NCBI GenBank assembly: GCA_947632105.1
Contig: CANROD010000002.1
Span: forward strand, 28,087-92,086
Direction of reading: 5' to 3'
Length of the DNA: 64,000 nucleotides
Source of the DNA: an uncultured Oligella sp.
GTDB lineage: Bacteria; Pseudomonadota; Gammaproteobacteria; Burkholderiales; Burkholderiaceae_B
Shown: piece by piece, positions 27,504-37,231 of the stretch
How positions within the stretch are numbered: the first letter of the stretch is position 1
Layout: each line of letters opens with the position of its first letter
Translations under genes and position numbers: made by a program
Notes under the pieces: model-generated
Database searches by the model: none
What the model was told of the DNA's origin: nothing
The model's input: the letters and a program-made list of their open reading frames with translations, nothing else

Positions 27504-28168
27504 TAATTTAAGCTTCTGATGAGGCCGACTGCTAGGCCCTCAATCGCAAAATCATCCTGTGGTGTCACGATGATTGGTTCAAAGCTTTGGTTCTCAGCGA
27601 TTAAGGAAATGCTTTTGCTGCCTTTCTCAAAACGTTTAACAGTCACCTCGTTGTTGATACGAGCAACAACAATTTGGCCATTGTGAGCCGACTCAGTTCT
27701 TTTGACAGCTAGTAAATCACCGTCATAAATCCCAATATCAATCATTGACTCACCACGGACACGCAGTAGATAATCGGCCTTGTCCTCGAACATAGCGTGA
27801 TCAACGGGAATTTCTTTTTCGATGTGCTCTTGGGCTAGTATCGGGCTACCTGCTGCTACACGACCAATCAGGGGGAGTATAGTGATATGGTCAAAATTAG
27901 CAGCTGAGGTGCTGCCAATAATATTAGTTTCACCCTGACTTGAATCGACTAACTCTGGGTTGAGGCGTATACCGCGCGACGTGCCTGGCGTTAGAAAAAT
28001 CGCTCCCTTTTTAGCGAGTGCTTTTAAATGATCTTCTGCTGCATTGACAGATCGAAAACCCAAGCTCTTGGCAATTTCGGCGCGTGTAGGTGGAATGCCA
28101 TTACGACGAATAGTGTGTTTGATAAGGTCGAAGACTTCTTGCTGTCTGGCGGTGAGTTTAATGCTCAT
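27503..28168 (-). CDS. lexA: LexA repressor, SOS regulator
   Basis: Represses DNA-damage genes and cleaves itself when RecA filaments form. It has an N-terminal winged helix domain (about residues 1-70, [23 protein letters not shown]). The cleavage site is A106-G107 in GRVAAGS, the catalytic serine is S141 in RGESMID, and the lysine is K178 in EVTVKRF. The start is ATG at 28168 with GGAG 5 bases upstream; the frame runs 18 codons further but lacks a site. The product is 221 residues. A perfect LexA box lies 25-40 bases upstream, indicating autoregulation. Confidence 0.97.
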   Translation of the reverse strand: MSIKLTARQQEVFDLIKHTIRRNGIPPTRAEIAKSLGFRSVNAAEDHLKALAKKGAIFLTPGTSRGIRLNPELVDSSQGETNIIGSTSAANFDHITILPLIGRVAAGSPILAQEHIEKEIPVDHAMFEDKADYLLRVRGESMIDIGIYDGDLLAVKRTESAHNGQIVVARINNEVTVKRFEKGSKSISLIAENQSFEPIIVTPQDDFAIEGLAVGLIRSLN

Positions 28169-28192
28169 AATCACTCCAGGATAAAAAAATGA

Positions 28193-28208
28193 CTGTACTT
28201 GTGTACAG
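28193..28208. promoter_or_regulatory. LexA box of lexA
   Basis: CTGTACTTGTGTACAG is an exact match to CTGT-N8-ACAG. On the minus strand it lies just upstream of lexA and overlaps a possible -10 element, TGTACA, 17 bases from TTGCTA. It should mediate autorepression. Confidence 0.9.
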
Positions 28209-28246
28209 TCATTCTCTATCATAATAGCAATAATAGCAAGCTATAT

Positions 28247-29452
28247 TTAAGCTGAGAGCACAGCGGCAATTGACTTAGCGACATAATCGACGTTTTTGGA
28301 GTTAAGTGCAGCCACGCAAATGCGGCCTGAGTTTACTGCATAAATAGCATACTCCTCACGTAAGCGATTTACTTGCTCTTTTGTGAGGCCGGAGAAGGAG
28401 AACATGCCGTTTTGATTCAGCACAAAGCTAAAGTCTTGCTCAACACCGGCTGCTTTAATTTTCTCAACGAGTTGCTCGCGCATGGAGTGAATGCGGACAC
28501 GCATTTCGCTAAGCTCATCTTCCCATGCTTTGAATAGTTCAGGAGAGTTAAGCACGGCAGAAACAATGGTTGCACCATGGGTAGGTGGGTTTGAGTAGTT
28601 AGAGCGAATGACTGACCTTACTTGAGTAAATGCTTTTTCAGCTGACTCTTTGGTTTCTGTGGTGAAAGTTAAAGCACCGACACGTTCACCGTAGAGTGAA
28701 AATGACTTTGAAAAAGACGAGCTGACAAACATCTCAACACCAGCTTCGGCAAATAAACGGACTGCTTGAGCATCTTCTTCTAAGCCTGCGCCAAAGCCCT
28801 GATAAGCGATGTCTAGGAAAGGTATTAAGTCACGATCTTTAACAATAGCTAAGACCTCTTGCCATTGTTCAAGCGTTGGATCAATGCCAGTAGGGTTGTG
28901 ACAGCAAGCATGTAAAATAATGATGCTTTTAGGGTCTAAAGTCTTTAAATGAGCCGTCATTGCAGCAAAGTCTAAGCCGTGGCTTTCTGCTGAATAATAA
29001 GGATAGGTTTCTACCGTAAAACCGGCATCTTCAAAGATTGATTCGTGGTTTTGCCAAGTTGGATTACTAACGTAAACCTTAGAGTTTGGTGTGAGTTTTT
29101 TTAAAAAATCTGCACCAATTTTAAGGGCACCAGTGCCACCAATGGTTTCTACCGTGACTGCACGGCCCTGCTCGATGACAGAAGAGTCCTGACCTAATAA
29201 TAAAGTTTGGGCTGCTTTGTTATAAGAAGCAATACCCTCGATAGGTAGGTAGCCACGAGGACTAGCGCTTTCAAAATGCTGTTGCTCTGCCACACGTACA
29301 GCTTTGAGCAATGGTAATTGACCGTCATCGTTACTATAAACACCAATGCCTAAATTAACCTTGTCGGTACGGCTATCAGCATTAAACAGTTCGTTAAGAC
29401 CTAAAATCGGATCGTGTGGGGCCATTTCCACATTTTGGTAGAGACTACTCAT
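28247..29452 (-). CDS. tyrB: Aromatic/aspartate aminotransferase (class I)
   Basis: PLP enzyme of the AspC/TyrB type, transferring amino groups between aspartate, tyrosine or phenylalanine and 2-oxoglutarate. SSSFSKSFSLYGERVGAL carries the PLP lysine. HACCHNPTGIDPT holds the conserved Asn-Pro-Thr-Gly, and SNPTWQNH is also typical. The start is ATG at 29452 (401 residues), matching family N-termini (LYQNVEMAPHDPILGL); the frame continues upstream without support. TyrB fits the pheA/tyrA products in this window, but AspC activity cannot be excluded. It is divergent from uvrB. Confidence 0.9.
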   Translation of the reverse strand: MSSLYQNVEMAPHDPILGLNELFNADSRTDKVNLGIGVYSNDDGQLPLLKAVRVAEQQHFESASPRGYLPIEGIASYNKAAQTLLLGQDSSVIEQGRAVTVETIGGTGALKIGADFLKKLTPNSKVYVSNPTWQNHESIFEDAGFTVETYPYYSAESHGLDFAAMTAHLKTLDPKSIIILHACCHNPTGIDPTLEQWQEVLAIVKDRDLIPFLDIAYQGFGAGLEEDAQAVRLFAEAGVEMFVSSSFSKSFSLYGERVGALTFTTETKESAEKAFTQVRSVIRSNYSNPPTHGATIVSAVLNSPELFKAWEDELSEMRVRIHSMREQLVEKIKAAGVEQDFSFVLNQNGMFSFSGLTKEQVNRLREEYAIYAVNSGRICVAALNSKNVDYVAKSIAAVLSA

Positions 29453-29538
29453 CGTATGTATGCACCTGATTTTTTGAAAAAATAGAAAATAAAAGCGATA
29501 ATGAAAGATTCGTTTCACGCATCAATAGATTATAACAA

Positions 29539-31566
29539 ATGAACCAAGCAACATTCATAGAATTTCCTAATAGCCCTTTTCAGCTCCGTCAACCATTTCC
29601 TCCTGCAGGAGATCAGCCTGCAGCGATTGATGCCTTGGTCGAGGGAATCGATGATGGTTTAATGTTTCAGACCTTGTTGGGTGTAACTGGTTCGGGTAAG
29701 ACCTATACGATGGCTAATACCATCGCTAGAACGGGGCGGCCTGCCTTAGTCTTAGCGCCAAATAAAACATTAGCAGCCCAGCTTTATTCTGAGATGCGTG
29801 AGTTTTTTCCGCGTAACGCAGTTGAGTATTTTGTGTCTTACTATGATTATTATCAACCAGAGGCTTATGTGCCGTCGCGGGATTTGTTTATTGAAAAGGA
29901 CTCTTCTGTTAATGAGCATATTGAGCAAATGCGTCTATCCGCAACTAAAAGTTTGCTCGAAAGACGTGACACGATAGTGGTTGGTACAGTCTCAACGATT
30001 TATGGTATTGGTAACCAAAGTGATTACCATGCCATGATTTTATTACTCAGAAGAGGTGATGAGGTACCTCGTAATGAGCTATTAGCGCGCTTAGTAGCGA
30101 TGCAATATGAGCGCAATGATATGGAGTTTAGTCGTGGTACCTTTAGAGTGCGTGGTGATGTGATTGATGTGTTTCCCTCGGAGAATGCGGAGTTAGCTGT
30201 TCGTTTGAGTATGTTTGACGATGAAATTGAGAGTATTGAGTTATTTGATCCTTTAACGGGCAAGGTGCGCCAGGCAATTCCACGTTTTACGATTTATCCG
30301 AGTTCTCACTTTGTGACACCAAGAGAGACAATTGTAAGAGCGATGGAGACGATTAAAGAGGAGCTTCGTGAGCGTAAGCAGTATTACTATGATCAAGGGA
30401 TGTTAGTAGAAGCGCAGCGCATCGAGCAACGTACTTTATTTGATCTGGAAATGATGCAGGAGCTAGGTTTTTGTAAGGGTATTGAGAATTACTCAAGGCA
30501 CCTATCAGGTGCAGCACCTGGTGAACCGCCAGCGACCCTAATCGATTACTTGCCGCAAGATGCGTTGATGTTTTTTGATGAGAGCCATGTCATGATGGGG
30601 CAGTTACGCGGCATGTATCGAGGTGATCGTTCTCGTAAGGAAACTTTAGTACAGTTTGGTTTTAGATTGCCTTCAGCGCTTGATAATAGACCACTTAAAA
30701 TAGATGAGTTTGAGCACAGAATGCGTCAAAGTGTTTTTGTTTCTGCGACACCAGCAGATTACGAGCATGAGCGTTCAGATCAGGTGGTGGAACAGGTGGT
30801 ACGGCCAACAGGTTTGGTTGACCCAGTGATTGAGGTTCGCTCTGCATTAACGCAAGTTGATGATTTGTTGGGTGAGGCTAAAGAGCGTATTGCTGTAGGT
30901 GATCGTGTTCTAGTGACGACTTTAACTAAGCGTATGGCTGAGGATTTAACTGAGTATTTAGAAGAAAATGGGCTGAAAGTTCGTTATTTACACTCGGATA
31001 TTGACACAGTAGAGCGAGTAGAAATTATTCGTGATTTGCGTTTAGGGACCTTTGATGTCTTGGTGGGGATTAACTTGCTGCGAGAGGGGTTAGATATTCC
31101 AGAGGTGTCTTTAGTAGCTATTTTAGACGCAGACAAGGAGGGCTTTTTGCGTTCAGATCGTAGTTTGATTCAAACTATCGGTCGCGCTGCTCGTAACCTT
31201 AACGGTAAGGCTATTTTATATGCTGATCGTATAACAGACTCGATGGCTCGTGCTATGGATGAGACTGAACGTCGTCGCCTTAAGCAAATGAGCTTTAATA
31301 AAGAGCATGGAATCACGCCGGTTGGGGTTAAAAAGGAAGTCAAAGAAATGATTGATGGTGTGATGGCACCGATTAATGAGCTATCTACTAGCTTTGAATC
31401 AGAGGACTTAAAGCGTTTTGTCAATGATGAAAAAGCCCTTAGTCGAGAGTTAAAACGCTTGGAAAAAGCCATGATGGATCATGCTAAAAACTTAGAGTTC
31501 GAGCAAGCAGCCGCAGTTCGAGATAAGTTGCAGAGGCTTAAGCAACAAGTTTTGTTAAACTCATAA
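29539..31566 (+). CDS. uvrB: Excinuclease ABC subunit B
   Basis: Damage-verifying helicase-like core of nucleotide excision repair. Walker A is [10 protein letters not shown] near residue 49. The beta-hairpin region [10 protein letters not shown] inserts behind the damage, DESHVMM is the DEAD-type motif, and TIGRAARN is helicase motif VI. A C-terminal UVR coiled-coil (about residues 635-670) binds UvrC. The 675-residue length is standard. No LexA box is seen in the 86-base tyrB-uvrB gap, unlike in E. coli where uvrB is SOS-induced. Confidence 0.97.
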   Translation: MNQATFIEFPNSPFQLRQPFPPAGDQPAAIDALVEGIDDGLMFQTLLGVTGSGKTYTMANTIARTGRPALVLAPNKTLAAQLYSEMREFFPRNAVEYFVSYYDYYQPEAYVPSRDLFIEKDSSVNEHIEQMRLSATKSLLERRDTIVVGTVSTIYGIGNQSDYHAMILLLRRGDEVPRNELLARLVAMQYERNDMEFSRGTFRVRGDVIDVFPSENAELAVRLSMFDDEIESIELFDPLTGKVRQAIPRFTIYPSSHFVTPRETIVRAMETIKEELRERKQYYYDQGMLVEAQRIEQRTLFDLEMMQELGFCKGIENYSRHLSGAAPGEPPATLIDYLPQDALMFFDESHVMMGQLRGMYRGDRSRKETLVQFGFRLPSALDNRPLKIDEFEHRMRQSVFVSATPADYEHERSDQVVEQVVRPTGLVDPVIEVRSALTQVDDLLGEAKERIAVGDRVLVTTLTKRMAEDLTEYLEENGLKVRYLHSDIDTVERVEIIRDLRLGTFDVLVGINLLREGLDIPEVSLVAILDADKEGFLRSDRSLIQTIGRAARNLNGKAILYADRITDSMARAMDETERRRLKQMSFNKEHGITPVGVKKEVKEMIDGVMAPINELSTSFESEDLKRFVNDEKALSRELKRLEKAMMDHAKNLEFEQAAAVRDKLQRLKQQVLLNS

Positions 31567-31636
31567 GAACCGTCTAATGGCATGGCGTTAATCCATGTAT
31601 GATTAGTTTTTTAATAGATTTAAGAATGTTGGACCA

Positions 31637-32182
31637 ATGCGTATTACGTCGCTTTCAAAGAAAATAATTGTTGTTATCATCGCTGTCACTTTTGCCTTAG
31701 TTGCACTAGTAGGATTATTGCATCAGGATGAAAAGCTACCAGAGATTGTGCCTGATGCACCTGCAGAGATTGTAGATACTGAAGCATTAAATAAGCAAAA
31801 ACAAGAAGAGGCTTTAATCCGCTCCTTGACCAATTTCTCTCATGACATTGATAGCTATCTATTAGATGAGGGTGAGGTACTTTACACTGGGTATATAAAG
31901 GGTGCGGGAAACGCTATTTTCTATTTTAATGCGCAGGAAGGGCAGCAGTTAGAGGTTGAATTAGCGGATCAAGAGAGTCAGCTATTTGAAATGCTGCTAT
32001 TTAATAATTTTAATAGTAGTGTATTTACTTTAATTAGTGGTGAGTCATTTATGATTCCGAGTAATGGTCTATATGAGTTACGCATAGTTTATCGTAGCCA
32101 TATTGAGGTGACTCAGGCAGTAGAGGATGAAAATCATCAAGCGGTGCCTCAAGCATTTAATTTAACGTTGAAGCTACAGTAG
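31637..32182 (+). CDS. Secreted or membrane-anchored protein, unknown function
   Basis: A 181-residue protein with one hydrophobic N-terminal segment (about residues 9-28) after a basic start, giving an uncleaved anchor or signal peptide. The remainder is an acidic region, then a beta-rich domain from about residue 75 (EGEVLYTGYIKGAGNAIFY). That pattern loosely recalls pre-peptidase C-terminal or g-type lysozyme inhibitor (PliG-like) beta-sandwich domains; this is a guess. It lies between uvrB and a DUF2478 gene, 19 bases upstream of the latter. Confidence 0.6.
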   Translation: MRITSLSKKIIVVIIAVTFALVALVGLLHQDEKLPEIVPDAPAEIVDTEALNKQKQEEALIRSLTNFSHDIDSYLLDEGEVLYTGYIKGAGNAIFYFNAQEGQQLEVELADQESQLFEMLLFNNFNSSVFTLISGESFMIPSNGLYELRIVYRSHIEVTQAVEDENHQAVPQAFNLTLKLQ

Positions 32183-32201
32183 TTTTTTAGAGGGATAAGG
32201 C

Positions 32202-32729
32202 ATGGAAAATAAGCCATTAGCAGTTATCGTTTTTGAAGATGATGGTAACGAAGCAGTACAAACACTTTGGTCTGCTGTTGAGCAGCTCCAAGAAAAGGGT
32301 CTTAAGGTAGGTGGTTTGCTCAACAAAAAGGATGGTCAAGGTGGCTATATTGGTGAGGTTATTTGTTCAGTCAGTGACGATCGCGAATATCGAATTTTAG
32401 TTGACCGAGGAACAGGTGCTAGTGGTTGTCGATTGGATAGCATAGCTTTAGCAGAGTCCAGTGAGGTGCCAAGACAAGTGTTGGACCAAGGTGTTGACAT
32501 CCTCGTCATCAATAAGTTTGGCATTGCTGAAGCTGAAGGTTTAGGCTTAGTCGCAGAAATCAGTCGTGCTGTTAGTGATGGCGTACCAGTGCTCTCTACG
32601 GTGCATGATAAGTATGCGGAACAGTGGCGTAGCTTTAGCGGTGACTTAGGCGTAGAGCTTTTTCCTGTGGTTGAAGAGGTAATGGCTTGGCTGAAGACGC
32701 AATTAAAAGAGCCGGCAAGCGCTCAGTAG
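32202..32729 (+). CDS. DUF2478 family protein
   Basis: A 175-residue soluble protein resembling DUF2478, a family related to small nucleotide-binding proteins and sometimes found with molybdenum or nitrogen-metabolism genes. Diagnostic segments are the N-terminal LAVIVFEDDG, CRLDSIALAE, and INKFGIAEAEGLGL followed by GVPVLSTV. The usual P-loop glycines are not evident, so nucleotide binding is unproven. An AGGG-type ribosome site precedes the ATG. It is convergent with rdgC. A link to the molybdenum enzyme FdsA is possible but speculative. Confidence 0.7.
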   Translation: MENKPLAVIVFEDDGNEAVQTLWSAVEQLQEKGLKVGGLLNKKDGQGGYIGEVICSVSDDREYRILVDRGTGASGCRLDSIALAESSEVPRQVLDQGVDILVINKFGIAEAEGLGLVAEISRAVSDGVPVLSTVHDKYAEQWRSFSGDLGVELFPVVEEVMAWLKTQLKEPASAQ

Positions 32730-32785
32730 ATATAAACAGTGCGCTTACCAGAGAGATTTCCGCTTTTAAAATGGCAGGTAGGGTA

Positions 32786-33682
32786 TCACTTCTTCTCACC
32801 ACCCAGGGCTACTGTTAGGTCCTCTAGAAAAGCTGAGAACTCCTTACACATCAAGGTCATATCTGCCTCAAAGCGCTCTATATCATCTGCGCCGGTTGGA
32901 TTGCGCTGTTCATCTAAAATTTCTAAGGCTTGAATACGCTTAATTTCTAAGGTGTCATGCAGGACAAAACTTACACGATCACGCCAAGTGAGCCCTAGCT
33001 TAGTGACCACCTTACCACTTTCAATGTGCTTAGATACTTCCTCTTGGCTTGGGATAACATTAGTAAAGCGGACAGTGGCACGGTCTTCTTGAGTGGACTT
33101 GAATTCTGTCTGTGGTTCAATATTAAAGCCTTCTGTTGCTTCATCACTGAAGATCCATTCGGTCATCGCGGTACTAGGAGAAACTTCCGTCATAAAGGAT
33201 TGGATAGGGACTGGATCTAGTGCTTTAACCAGCAAAGAAATTACTTCATCTGCTTTAGATGCACTACCGGCATCAATATAGAGCCAGTGGTTTTCTAAGT
33301 CTAAGCAGACACGGGTTTGACGGAAAATGCTAAACGCCTTAGGAATTAGCGTGTCTGTTACCATCTCCTTAATTTCTTTCATTTGCTTGCGACCTGGTTT
33401 GTAGCCTTGCTGCTCTTCAGTTTCAATGGCTTTTTCACGGGCAAACTGGTTAATGACGCTGGCAGGTAATAGTTTTTTCTCAGCCTGTAGAGTCAAAAAG
33501 TAATATTGTCCAAGTTCATAAACTAGGCCACTGTGCTCAAGTGGACTAACCCAGCCCAGCTTGGTTTCCTGACCAGGGCTGCCCTCAATAAAAGCATTGA
33601 CTTGGAGCTTTTCCTCTAAGTCCTGTGCTGTTATTGTCCAGTCGGGGTTAAGACGGAATAGTTTAAGATTTTTGAACCACAT
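32786..33682 (-). CDS. rdgC: Recombination-associated protein RdgC
   Basis: Ring-shaped dimeric DNA-binding protein that limits RecA filament formation; in Neisseria it also affects pilin variation. The product begins MWFKNLKLFRL, the classic RdgC N-terminus, giving an ATG at 33682 and 298 residues. The frame continues upstream to 33772 but that part overlaps the recA promoter and is not coding. FVSPLEHSG-type (here WVSPLEHSG), LTLQAEKKLLP and ATVRFTNVIP segments match the family. It is divergent from recA, sharing a 186-base promoter region. Confidence 0.96.
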   Translation of the reverse strand: MWFKNLKLFRLNPDWTITAQDLEEKLQVNAFIEGSPGQETKLGWVSPLEHSGLVYELGQYYFLTLQAEKKLLPASVINQFAREKAIETEEQQGYKPGRKQMKEIKEMVTDTLIPKAFSIFRQTRVCLDLENHWLYIDAGSASKADEVISLLVKALDPVPIQSFMTEVSPSTAMTEWIFSDEATEGFNIEPQTEFKSTQEDRATVRFTNVIPSQEEVSKHIESGKVVTKLGLTWRDRVSFVLHDTLEIKRIQALEILDEQRNPTGADDIERFEADMTLMCKEFSAFLEDLTVALGGEKK

Positions 33683-33721
33683 GTTTTTTCCAAAATTTTC
33701 CAAAAGGCTAAGTGTAGCATT

Positions 33722-33738
33722 TTGCGAATAAGTCGCAA
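33722..33738. promoter_or_regulatory. Short palindrome in the rdgC-recA promoter region
   Basis: TTGCGA (33722-33727) and TCGCAA (33733-33738) form a 6-bp inverted repeat 40-56 bases upstream of the rdgC ATG. This is a candidate operator or promoter element for rdgC. Confidence 0.3.
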
Positions 33739-33764
33739 GAAAAACACAACAGGAGGATAAAACT

Positions 33765-33793
33765 AGCAACACTGTTCAAGCATACAGTATAAT
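33765..33793 (+). promoter_or_regulatory. recA promoter with LexA box
   Basis: CTGTTCAAGCATACAG (33772-33787) matches CTGT-N8-ACAG exactly and abuts a perfect -10 hexamer TATAAT (33788-33793). The box therefore fills the spacer between -35 and -10, an ideal repressor position. The -35 is weak. It lies 82 bases upstream of the recA ATG. Confidence 0.9.
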
Positions 33794-33808
33794 CAATGGC
33801 ATAATATT

Positions 33809-33820
33809 TACTACGTAGTA
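33809..33820. promoter_or_regulatory. Perfect 12-bp palindrome in the recA leader
   Basis: TACTACGTAGTA lies downstream of the recA -10 element, within the untranslated leader. It overlaps a second small inverted repeat (AGTAT GGCA ATACT), so alternative RNA hairpins are possible. The function is unknown. Confidence 0.35.
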
Positions 33821-33868
33821 TGGCAATACTTGCTACGCTAGGATCAGATTTTTACAAGGAAACTTTGC

Positions 33869-34945
33869 ATGAGTACAAAAGCAAATAAAGCAGCTAATGA
33901 TGAGCGTTCAAAGGCCCTATCGGCGGCCTTATCACAAATTGAAAAGCAATTTGGTAAGGGTTCCGTGATGCGCTACGGGGACAATGAGATCCAGCATGAC
34001 ATTAAAGTTGTATCGACAGGTTCTTTAGGTTTAGATATTGCCCTAGGAGTAGGTGGATTGCCACGTGGTCGTGTAATTGAGGTTTATGGTCCTGAGTCTT
34101 CAGGTAAGACTACCTTGACTTTACAAGTGATTGCAGAGATGCAGAAAACGGGTGGTACTTGTGCTTTTATTGATGCTGAGCATGCCCTAGATGTTCAGTA
34201 TGCTAGTCGTTTGGGGGTTAATCTTGAGGATTTATTAATTTCACAGCCTGATACAGGTGAGCAGGCCCTAGAAATTACTGATGCCTTAGTACGTTCAGGT
34301 TCTGTTGATTTAATTGTTATCGACTCTGTTGCCGCATTAACTCCTCGTGCAGAGATTGAGGGTGATATGGGTGATAATTTACCTGGCCTACAGGCTCGTT
34401 TAATGAGTCAAGCCTTACGTAAATTGACAGCTTCTATTAAGCGGACAAATTGCATGGTTATCTTCATTAACCAGATTCGCATGAAAATTGGTGTTATGTT
34501 TGGTAGCCCTGAGACTACTACCGGTGGTAATGCCTTAAAGTTTTATTCTTCTGTGCGTTTAGATATTCGTCGTATTGGCTCTATTAAAAAGGGTGATGAG
34601 ATTGTTGGTAATGAGACCCGCGTTAAGGTTGTGAAAAATAAAATTGCTCCTCCATTTAAGCAGGCTGAATTCGATATCATGTACGGTACTGGTATTTCAC
34701 GTGAGGGTGAGATCATTGACCTAGGTGTTAAAGCAGATATTGTTGATAAGGCTGGTGCTTGGTATAGCTATAGCGGTACTCGTATTGGTCAAGGTAAGGA
34801 TAATGTTCGTGAGTATTTACGCGAAAATTCAGCGATGGCAGTAGATATCGAAAATAAGATTCGTGAAAACCTTGGCCTTATAGAGCGAGCTATTACCATT
34901 GAGCCGGTTGAGGGTGCAGATGTAGACTCACCCGATGAGGTATAG
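33869..34945 (+). CDS. recA: Recombinase RecA
   Basis: ATP-dependent strand-exchange protein and SOS co-protease that triggers LexA cleavage. Walker A is GPESSGKTT (about residues 66-74), with [24 protein letters not shown] and the L2-loop region [10 protein letters not shown]. The 358-residue length and acidic C-terminus are standard. AAGGA precedes the ATG. It is followed 29 bases later by recX, a usual pairing, and preceded by a LexA-controlled promoter and divergent rdgC, so activators and two modulators of RecA are encoded together. Confidence 0.98.
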   Translation: MSTKANKAANDERSKALSAALSQIEKQFGKGSVMRYGDNEIQHDIKVVSTGSLGLDIALGVGGLPRGRVIEVYGPESSGKTTLTLQVIAEMQKTGGTCAFIDAEHALDVQYASRLGVNLEDLLISQPDTGEQALEITDALVRSGSVDLIVIDSVAALTPRAEIEGDMGDNLPGLQARLMSQALRKLTASIKRTNCMVIFINQIRMKIGVMFGSPETTTGGNALKFYSSVRLDIRRIGSIKKGDEIVGNETRVKVVKNKIAPPFKQAEFDIMYGTGISREGEIIDLGVKADIVDKAGAWYSYSGTRIGQGKDNVREYLRENSAMAVDIENKIRENLGLIERAITIEPVEGADVDSPDEV

Positions 34946-34974
34946 TTCAACTTATTGATTAACTTGGTTTGTAG

Positions 34975-35586
34975 ATGAGTTTTAGAGATAGTAGTAATGG
35001 AAAATACGATTCTTTAGCTGAGGAACTAGCAGCTAAAGCAGTAGATAGCAGCCGACAAAAGTCAGAGGTTAACCTTTTGTCCAAGGCTGTTGCTATTCTC
35101 TCTGCTCGTGAATACTCTGAAAAAGAACTGAGGCAGAGGCTCAAGCGTTATAGCGATAATGAAGCGGCGATTGATGAGGTTGTCACTAGGCTGCAGCGTG
35201 AAAACTGGCAGTCTGATGAGCGCTTTGTAGAGACCTTTGTTCAGAGCAGGGAGCAACGTTGGGGTAACCAAAAGATTCTTCAGGCTTTATCGCAGCATGA
35301 TCTTGATAGTGAGCAATTAAGCACTCTTAAAGAAGGGCTTAGTGATTCAGAATATCAGAGAGCGCGCGAAGTATGGATTAAGCGCTTTGGAGTTAAGTAT
35401 GGTGTTGGTCTTTATGATTCTTACGCTCTTAATGATTATGAGTCTGTAGAAGAGGTTGAGAAACAGGATTTTCAAGAACAGGCTAAGGATAAGGCCAAGC
35501 AGATTCGTTTTTTAGCTTCTAGAGGTTTTAGTGCGGATGTTGTTTATAGAGTTGTTAATTCTCGAGGGGCTCTAGAAGAGGATTAA
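34975..35586 (+). CDS. recX: RecX, modulator of RecA
   Basis: Small protein that caps and inhibits RecA filaments. It is made of three-helix RecX repeats; AREYSEKELRQRLKRY (about residues 44-59) and LQRENWQSDERFVETFVQSR (about 74-93) are the clearest. At 203 residues it is somewhat longer than the common 150-160 because of an N-terminal extension and an acidic insertion near residue 155-175. It lies directly downstream of recA with no terminator between, so it should be SOS-induced by readthrough. Confidence 0.9.
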   Translation: MSFRDSSNGKYDSLAEELAAKAVDSSRQKSEVNLLSKAVAILSAREYSEKELRQRLKRYSDNEAAIDEVVTRLQRENWQSDERFVETFVQSREQRWGNQKILQALSQHDLDSEQLSTLKEGLSDSEYQRAREVWIKRFGVKYGVGLYDSYALNDYESVEEVEKQDFQEQAKDKAKQIRFLASRGFSADVVYRVVNSRGALEED

Positions 35587-35610
35587 TACTCGTTTTATTA
35601 ATTGGCATTA

Positions 35611-35643
35611 AAAAAGCTGAGAAATCATTTTTCTCAGCTTTTT
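35611..35643. terminator. Bidirectional terminator between recX and argH
   Basis: Perfect 14-bp stem (35611-35624 with 35630-35643) with a 5-base loop. Its A and T tails let it work on both strands, which suits the convergent recX and argH. Confidence 0.9.
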
Positions 35644-35664
35644 AGGGTTTTTTAAAACGTACTC

Positions 35665-37086
35665 TTATTGCTTGTTAAGAATGCGCTTAGCTTCTGCTTT
35701 AACACGAGCGGGAGCTGTGCCACCAATGTGATTACGGGCATTGATGGATCCTTCTAAAGTTAGGACTTCAAATACATCTTCTTCAATACGATCATCAAAT
35801 TCTTTTAGTTGCGCCAAGTCTAAGTCAGCAAGGTCACATCCTATGTCCTCACACTTTCGTACGGCAAGCGCGACAACTTCATGAGCATCACGGAAAGGTA
35901 GGCCTTTTTTGACCAAGTAATCAGCAAGGTCAGTTGCTGTTGAGAACCCCTGTAAAGCAGCTGCACGCATATTTTCAGCTTTGACTGTAATGCCGCCTAC
36001 CATATCAACAAAAATTGTTAAGGTGTCACGTAAAGTGTCCGCTGTATCAAATAAACCTTCTTTATCCTCTTGGTTGTCCTTGTTGTAAGCCAAAGGTTGT
36101 GCTTTCATTAGCGTTAATAAAGCAGTTAAGTGACCGTAGACGCGTCCTGTTTTACCACGAGCCAGCTCAGGGACATCTGGATTTTTCTTTTGAGGCATGA
36201 TTGAGCTACCGGTGCAGAAGCGATCGGCTAATTGAATAAAACCAAAACGGGGACTCATCCAAATAATCAACTCCTCTGATAGGCGCGAAATATGCATCAT
36301 AATCATGCTACTAACGGCACAAAACTCAATCGCAAAGTCACGATCAGAAACAGAGTCTAAAGAGTTGCGGCATACGGCTTCAAAACCTAAGCTATCAGCG
36401 GTGCGTTCACGATCAATAGGATAAGAAGTACCTGCTAAGGCGGCGGCACCTAACGGTGAGCGATTGACACGGCGACGACAGTCCTCAAGGCGCTCGGCAT
36501 CGCGACCAAACATCTCAGCATAGGCCAATAAATGATGACCGAACGTGACAGGTTGAGCTACTTGTAAGTGAGTAAAGCCAGGTAGGATAACTTCATGATT
36601 GTCTAGAGCGACTTTAGCCAAAGCTTGGCGAAGCTCTTGAACCAACTTAAGTGAATTATCAATTTCATCGCGTAGCCATAGACGCATATCAGTAGCTACT
36701 TGATCGTTACGTGAACGACCTGTATGTAAGCGCTTGCCAGCGTCACCGATGAGTTCTACAAGCCTTTTTTCAATATTTAAATGAACATCTTCAAGGTCGA
36801 GAGACCAAGTAAATTTGCCTGCCTCAATCTCGTTGATAATGGTTGCCATACCATCTTGGATTTGTTGTAAATCCTCTTGGCTTATAACACCAACATGAGC
36901 CAGCATTTCTGCATGGGCTAGCGAACCTTGAATATCAAAAGTAGCTAAGCGTTTATCAAAGTAAACTGAGGCAGTATAACGTTTAACTAAGTCGGACACT
37001 GGCTCGTTAAAGCGAGCAGACCAAGCTTTGGCTTTATTGTCAAATTGATTTTGGGTGTTGTTATCTGGGAGAGTAGAATCAGTCAT
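35665..37086 (-). CDS. argH: Argininosuccinate lyase
   Basis: Cleaves argininosuccinate to arginine and fumarate, the last step of arginine synthesis. The fumarase-superfamily signature [12 protein letters not shown] holds the catalytic serine loop. [14 protein letters not shown] and [16 protein letters not shown] are also typical. I chose ATG at 37086 (473 residues); the frame runs to a TTG at 37128 without a ribosome site. The gene stands alone on the minus strand, divergent from nadE. Confidence 0.96.
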   Translation of the reverse strand: MTDSTLPDNNTQNQFDNKAKAWSARFNEPVSDLVKRYTASVYFDKRLATFDIQGSLAHAEMLAHVGVISQEDLQQIQDGMATIINEIEAGKFTWSLDLEDVHLNIEKRLVELIGDAGKRLHTGRSRNDQVATDMRLWLRDEIDNSLKLVQELRQALAKVALDNHEVILPGFTHLQVAQPVTFGHHLLAYAEMFGRDAERLEDCRRRVNRSPLGAAALAGTSYPIDRERTADSLGFEAVCRNSLDSVSDRDFAIEFCAVSSMIMMHISRLSEELIIWMSPRFGFIQLADRFCTGSSIMPQKKNPDVPELARGKTGRVYGHLTALLTLMKAQPLAYNKDNQEDKEGLFDTADTLRDTLTIFVDMVGGITVKAENMRAAALQGFSTATDLADYLVKKGLPFRDAHEVVALAVRKCEDIGCDLADLDLAQLKEFDDRIEEDVFEVLTLEGSINARNHIGGTAPARVKAEAKRILNKQ

Positions 37087-37231
37087 GTGATTGAAAATAT
37101 CTGTAAAATAGAGAGCAGCGCCAAGCAAATAACCCGGAGCGCTGATTAATTAAGTATTAGTTAGCTAACTACCAATTATAAGGGCTTTGCTCATTGACTT
37201 ATGAAAACATTATTTTATTTGTGAAAATGTT

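Noticed and set aside
31582..31615. Terminator after uvrB
   Set aside because: CATGG/CCATG gives only a 5-bp stem and the T run is separated from it, so it is too weak to call.
33683..33772. Upstream extension of the rdgC frame
   Set aside because: It runs through the recA promoter and LexA box, and RdgC proteins begin at MWFKNL, so the frame is open by chance.
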